From an uncultured Acidobacteriota bacterium (GTDB lineage: Bacteria; Acidobacteriota; Blastocatellia; RBC074): a DNA stretch of 5,210 nt. This document shows, piece by piece, positions 1 to 5,210 of this stretch. The stretch spans positions 1 to 5,210 of the forward strand of contig CALBSU010000723.1 of the NCBI GenBank assembly GCA_937967285.1, in the 5' to 3' direction. The notes under the pieces are model-generated. The model saw nothing but the letters and a program-made list of their open reading frames with translations. It had not been told where the DNA came from and searched no databases. How positions within the stretch are numbered: position 1 is the stretch's first letter; each line of letters opens with the position of its first letter. The position numbers and the translations under genes are program-made.

Positions 1-46
1 TAAAATGAGCTCGAATATAAGTCGAAGTCCATTTGCCAGGGAATAC

Positions 47-68
47 GGGCCTGAACATCCTCAGGCTC
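47..68. repeat. Small hairpin at left edge of the intergenic region
   Basis: Bases 47-54 (GGGCCTGA) pair with 61-68 (TCAGGCTC): eight pairs including one G-U, with a 6-nt loop (ACATCC). No T-run follows on the plus strand, so it is not a good terminator. It sits directly before a block that looks like a dispersed intergenic repeat and may be part of the same element. The pairing is seen directly; any role is unknown. Confidence 0.4.
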
Positions 69-140
69 AACCCTGTAAATCCTGTCTGGTCCCGTCCAAT
101 TTTCTTTTTCTCCTCTGCGGGCTGAGCCGTTACAAAGATT
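69..140. repeat. Candidate dispersed intergenic repeat block
   Basis: The stretch contains CCTGTAAATCCTGTC, where CCTGT occurs twice 9 nt apart, then a pyrimidine-rich run (TTTTCTTTTTCTCCTCTGCG) and CTGAGCCGTTAC. From memory, strings of this style recur between genes in many environmental bacterial genomes, so I read it as a repeat and not as coding DNA. A plus-strand open frame of 51 codons (5-160) crosses it, but it has no Shine-Dalgarno sequence and a composition that follows the repeat, so I do not call it a gene. Repeat status cannot be proven from a single copy. Confidence 0.3.
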
Positions 141-167
141 GTGCAGATTTCAGGGGGTAAAAATAGT

Positions 168-430
<263 letters not shown>

Positions 431-437
431 CCGTGAT

Positions 438-683
438 ATGGAAGAATTTCGGAAAAAAACGGGTCATGCGGGCAGTGGAGTGGAATCGACTCCATCGTAT
501 CCGGAATCGATCGAAAAGATGAGCGAGAAGTGGCGGAGTATCCAGAAGGAGGAAGGGTCTGCGGATACGAGATCGTTCTTCGAGCGAAATTTTCTGGCGG
601 TCGGCCTGATGGTGGGGTTCTTGATCATTGCGCTGATAGTTGTGATCGGCGGGTTCGCGTTTCTGGTGTGGAACGCACAATGA
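438..683 (+). CDS. Small single-pass membrane protein of unknown function
   Basis: The 81-residue product belongs to no family I recognise. Residues 1-52 are hydrophilic and charged, with a Lys/Glu-rich stretch at about 25-41 that may be helical. Residues about 53-78 form one strongly hydrophobic helix, with only WNAQ after or at its end. Arg and Lys lie only on the N-terminal side, so by the positive-inside rule the N-terminus should be cytoplasmic and the C-terminus outside. ATG 438 has no Shine-Dalgarno sequence but sits 7 nt after a -10 box, which favours a leaderless start; the next in-frame ATG (519) also lacks a good ribosome site. The stop (681-683) lies 18 nt before the NamZ-family start and in the same reading frame, with no other stop between, so the protein could be a detached anchor for its neighbour. 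Codon choice resembles the next gene. A chance open frame is possible but less likely. Confidence 0.6.
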   Translation: MEEFRKKTGHAGSGVESTPSYPESIEKMSEKWRSIQKEEGSADTRSFFERNFLAVGLMVGFLIIALIVVIGGFAFLVWNAQ

Positions 684-701
684 GGATCATCTGAAAACCG
701 C

Positions 702-1874
<1,173 letters not shown>

Positions 1875-1876
1875 AT

Positions 1877-1888
1877 GAGGTGACGATG
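1877..1888 (+). promoter_or_regulatory. Shine-Dalgarno site that sets the FmdE start at ATG 1886
   Basis: GAGGTGA (1877-1883) lies just after the NamZ stop codon (1872-1874), and its GAGG core ends 5 nt before ATG 1886. The longest open frame would begin at TTG 1871, overlapping the NamZ stop, but that start has no ribosome site, so ATG 1886 is preferred. It is the best-placed Shine-Dalgarno sequence before any of the five genes. Confidence 0.75.
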
Positions 1889-2461
1889 AAGAGTCTCGCC
1901 GAATATCTTGAGGAAGCCGAGTCGAGCCACGGCCATATGTGTCCGGGCCAGGTGCTCGGCGTCCGAATGGCGATGCTGGGGTGTCGCGAGACCGGCATCG
2001 ATGAGCCGAAGGTCGGCAAACGGCTGATCGTCTTCGTCGAGATCGACCGCTGCGCCGCCGATGCGATAAATACTGTGACGGGCTGCCGGCTTGGGAAGCG
2101 GACGCTCAAGTTCAGGGATTACGGCAAGCTGGCGGCGACTTTTCTGAATCTGGAGACGGGGCGGGCGGTGCGAGTCGTGGCGCTCGAGAGTTCGAGAGAT
2201 ATGGCCTCACTGAAGTTCGGGCATCTGCCGACGAAGAAAGCCCGGCAGATGGAGGCATACCTGACGCTGCCGGACAGCGATCTGTTCGAATGGTACGAGG
2301 TCGGTGTCGATCTGCCCGAGCAGGATCGGCCGGGGCATCCTCTTTCGAGAATTGCCTGCGAAGAGTGCGGCGAGGGGATCAACGACCGGCGAGAAGTGAT
2401 TCGCGACGGGCGGACGCTCTGCCGGTCCTGTGCCGATGGCGGTTATTTCCGGAGGTTGTGA
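1886..2461 (+). CDS. FmdE family protein with C-terminal zinc ribbon
   Basis: The 191-residue protein carries the hallmarks of the FmdE family (PF02663), named after subunit E of molybdenum formylmethanofuran dehydrogenase but widespread in bacteria without that enzyme. [15 protein letters not shown] (15-29) supplies the His15, His17 and Cys19 metal-site motif. [10 protein letters not shown] (52-61) and [19 protein letters not shown] (65-83) are the other conserved blocks, with Cys56 and Cys67. The C-terminus has CEEC (158-161) and CRSC (179-182), two CxxC pairs 17 residues apart that form a classic zinc ribbon. No signal peptide or membrane helix is seen, so it should be cytoplasmic. It starts 11 nt after the NamZ stop and precedes a zinc-transporter gene. 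No methanofuran, molybdopterin or formyltransferase gene is in view, so a C1-metabolism role is unsupported here. The bacterial function of the family is not settled; a metal-binding or redox role is inference. Confidence 0.92.
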   Translation: MKSLAEYLEEAESSHGHMCPGQVLGVRMAMLGCRETGIDEPKVGKRLIVFVEIDRCAADAINTVTGCRLGKRTLKFRDYGKLAATFLNLETGRAVRVVALESSRDMASLKFGHLPTKKARQMEAYLTLPDSDLFEWYEVGVDLPEQDRPGHPLSRIACEECGEGINDRREVIRDGRTLCRSCADGGYFRRL

Positions 2462-2474
2462 CCCGACCGGCACT

Positions 2475-2519
2475 GAAACGTTTCGGGACCTGAAAAACGG
2501 TCCTCCATCCTGACGATGG
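2475..2519 (+). promoter_or_regulatory. Palindrome and two small hairpins before the zinc transporter
   Basis: This short gap holds three dyads in a row. GAAACGTTTC (2475-2484) is a perfect 10-bp palindrome with a central CG, similar in style to half-sites of LacI/GalR-type operators. GGACC (2486-2490) pairs with GGTCC (2499-2503) across an 8-nt loop. CCATC (2505-2509) pairs with GATGG (2515-2519) across a 5-nt loop, and the second arm contains the ATG of the transporter. No Shine-Dalgarno sequence precedes that ATG. Each dyad alone is short enough to arise by chance; together they hint at an operator or at control of translation. I see no clear -35/-10 pair here. Confidence 0.25.
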
Positions 2520-3456
2520 TCTTCCACAATCATCACGAACATCACGGGCATGACCATTCACGGCACGTATCGCAGCGTTTGCTGGGAATCGTGCTCGGTC
2601 TGACCTTCGTCTATATGATCGCCGAAATTGTCGGCGGGTTGCTGGCCAACAGCCTGGCGCTGCTCTCCGATGCCGGTCATATGTTCACGGATGTGGCGGC
2701 GCTGGGGCTTTCGTTTCTGGCGATGCGATTCGCCTCGCGTCCGGCGACGACGAGAAAGACATACGGTTTCTACAGGATCGAGATTCTGGCGGCGCTGCTC
2801 AACGGCGTGACGCTGATCGCGCTTTCGCTGTTCATTCTGGTCGAGGCGGTCGCCCGGCTACGAGCGCCCGAGGAGGTGGACGGCCGGATGCTGGTGGTCG
2901 TCTCGACCGGCGGGTTGGCGATCAATCTGATCGCGGCCTGGCTGCTGGCGCGCGGGCAGCGTGAGAGCCTCAATATCCGCGGCGCTTTCCTGCATGTGAT
3001 GGGAGATCTGCTGGGATCGGCGGCGGCGATCGGCGCAGGGCTGCTGATTCTGTGGCGCGGCTGGACGTGGGCCGATCCGGCCTTCGGCATTCTGATCAGC
3101 CTGCTGATCGTGATCAATGCCTGGCGGCTGGTGGTCGATGCCGTCAACATCCTGCTCGAAGGGGCTCCGGCTCACATCGATGCCGGCGCGGTCGAAGCGT
3201 CGATTCGCGAGGTGCGCGGCGTGCGCGATGTTCATGACCTGCACATCTGGACGATCACCTCCGGGCGCCACTCGCTGACAGCCCACGTCGTGATCGGAGA
3301 TCCGGCCGAAAGCTACAGGATTCTCAGGGAAATGCGCGAGATGCTCGAATCTAGGTTCGGGCTCGATCACACGACCATTCAGATCGAAGACCCCACATTC
3401 TCGACGGTGGTCGATTTCAAGGCCCGTTCAAACCTGAAGAAAGGCGCTGACAATTC

Positions 3457-3460
<4 letters not shown>
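2516..3460 (+). CDS. Cation diffusion facilitator, zinc efflux transporter (CzcD/ZitB type)
   Basis: The 314-residue protein is a full-length CDF transporter, an inner-membrane antiporter that exports Zn2+ (and often Cd2+ or Co2+) in exchange for protons. The N-terminus is His-rich (seven His within residues 4-17), as in many zinc CDFs. Six membrane helices can be placed at about 22-43, 46-70, 87-113, 125-146, 158-180 and 187-208. Helix 2 carries SDAGHMFTD with His55 and Asp59, and helix 5 carries HVMGD with His160 and Asp164: the HD-HD site typical of zinc-selective members, unlike the DD-HD site of YiiP. The cytoplasmic domain (about 215-292) has VHDLHIW (239-245), His252, His257 and DHTTIQIED (284-292), the usual metal-binding ferredoxin-like fold. 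The ATG lacks a Shine-Dalgarno sequence; an in-frame TGA at 2474-2476 rules out a much longer start. Its stop overlaps the next gene by 4 nt (ATGA), so the two are probably translated together. Confidence 0.96.
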
Positions 3461-5158
<1,698 letters not shown>

Positions 5159-5164
5159 ACTGCC

Positions 5165-5207
5165 CAGCCGCGGAGCGGCTGCCGAATTTAGCCGTGTCGT
5201 TCACGGC
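5165..5207. repeat. Paired GC-rich hairpins, REP-like element
   Basis: The first hairpin has CAGCCGC (5165-5171) and GCGGCTG (5175-5181) around a GGA loop. The second has GCCGTG (5191-5196) and CACGGC (5202-5207) around a TCGTT loop. They are joined by CCGAATTTA. Two neighbouring GC-rich hairpins with a short linker are typical of REP-type or similar dispersed palindromic elements in intergenic DNA. The element may continue past the window edge. There is no T-run, so it is not a standard terminator, but it could protect the 3' end of the message or slow transcription after the operon. Confidence 0.55.
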
Positions 5208-5210
5208 ACG

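Noticed and set aside
5..160. 51-codon plus-strand open frame at the left edge
   Set aside because: It crosses the repeat-like block, has no Shine-Dalgarno sequence or promoter and shows no family resemblance.
544..557. Strong internal Shine-Dalgarno-like sequence (AAGGAGG, 546-552) in the small membrane-protein gene
   Set aside because: No ATG, GTG or TTG follows at a usable distance; it simply encodes Lys-Glu-Glu codons.
681..683. TGA as a sense codon under an alternative genetic code
   Set aside because: TGA also ends the NamZ, FmdE and transporter genes at the expected family lengths, so it is used as a stop here.

Overview
The window looks like a piece of a Gram-negative bacterial chromosome with fairly high GC, probably from an uncultured lineage. 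The evidence for a Gram-negative host is a lipoprotein-like amidohydrolase and a peptidoglycan-sugar hydrolase, and the intergenic DNA carries short hairpin and tandem repeats of the kind dispersed in many environmental genomes. I cannot assign a phylum from this sequence alone. TGA ends four of the five genes, so the code is standard with respect to TGA.

Layout. Bases 1-437 hold no convincing gene. They contain an 8-bp hairpin (47-68), a repeat-like block (about 69-140), a perfect 14-bp hairpin (169-203) and, just before the first gene, a good sigma70-type promoter (402-430) placed so that its transcript would be nearly leaderless. Five genes then run in the same direction with little or no spacing: a small single-pass membrane protein (438-683), a NamZ/DUF1343 exo-N-acetylmuramidase-family protein (702-1874), an FmdE-family protein with a C-terminal zinc ribbon (1886-2461), a cation diffusion facilitator zinc transporter (2516-3460) and a YtcJ-like Amidohydro_3 metal hydrolase with a lipoprotein-type signal (3457-5139). 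The only real gap (2462-2515) holds a 10-bp palindrome and two small hairpins, one of which covers the transporter's start codon. After the last gene come a 7-bp tandem repeat that supplies the stop codon and a pair of GC-rich hairpins resembling a REP-type element, which run to the window edge.

How the genes may work together. The membrane protein and the NamZ protein are in the same reading frame, separated by one TGA and six sense codons, so the first could be a detached or optional membrane anchor for the second. The last three genes share a metal theme: a probable zinc-binding FmdE protein, a zinc exporter and a metal-dependent hydrolase that probably works outside the cytoplasm. The overlap of the last two (ATGA) suggests coupled translation. 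A shared pathway for all five is inference. I see no phage, IS, CRISPR, tRNA or rRNA, and no clear undescribed system. The most interesting items are the split anchor/NamZ arrangement, the leaderless promoter and the flanking hairpin repeats.
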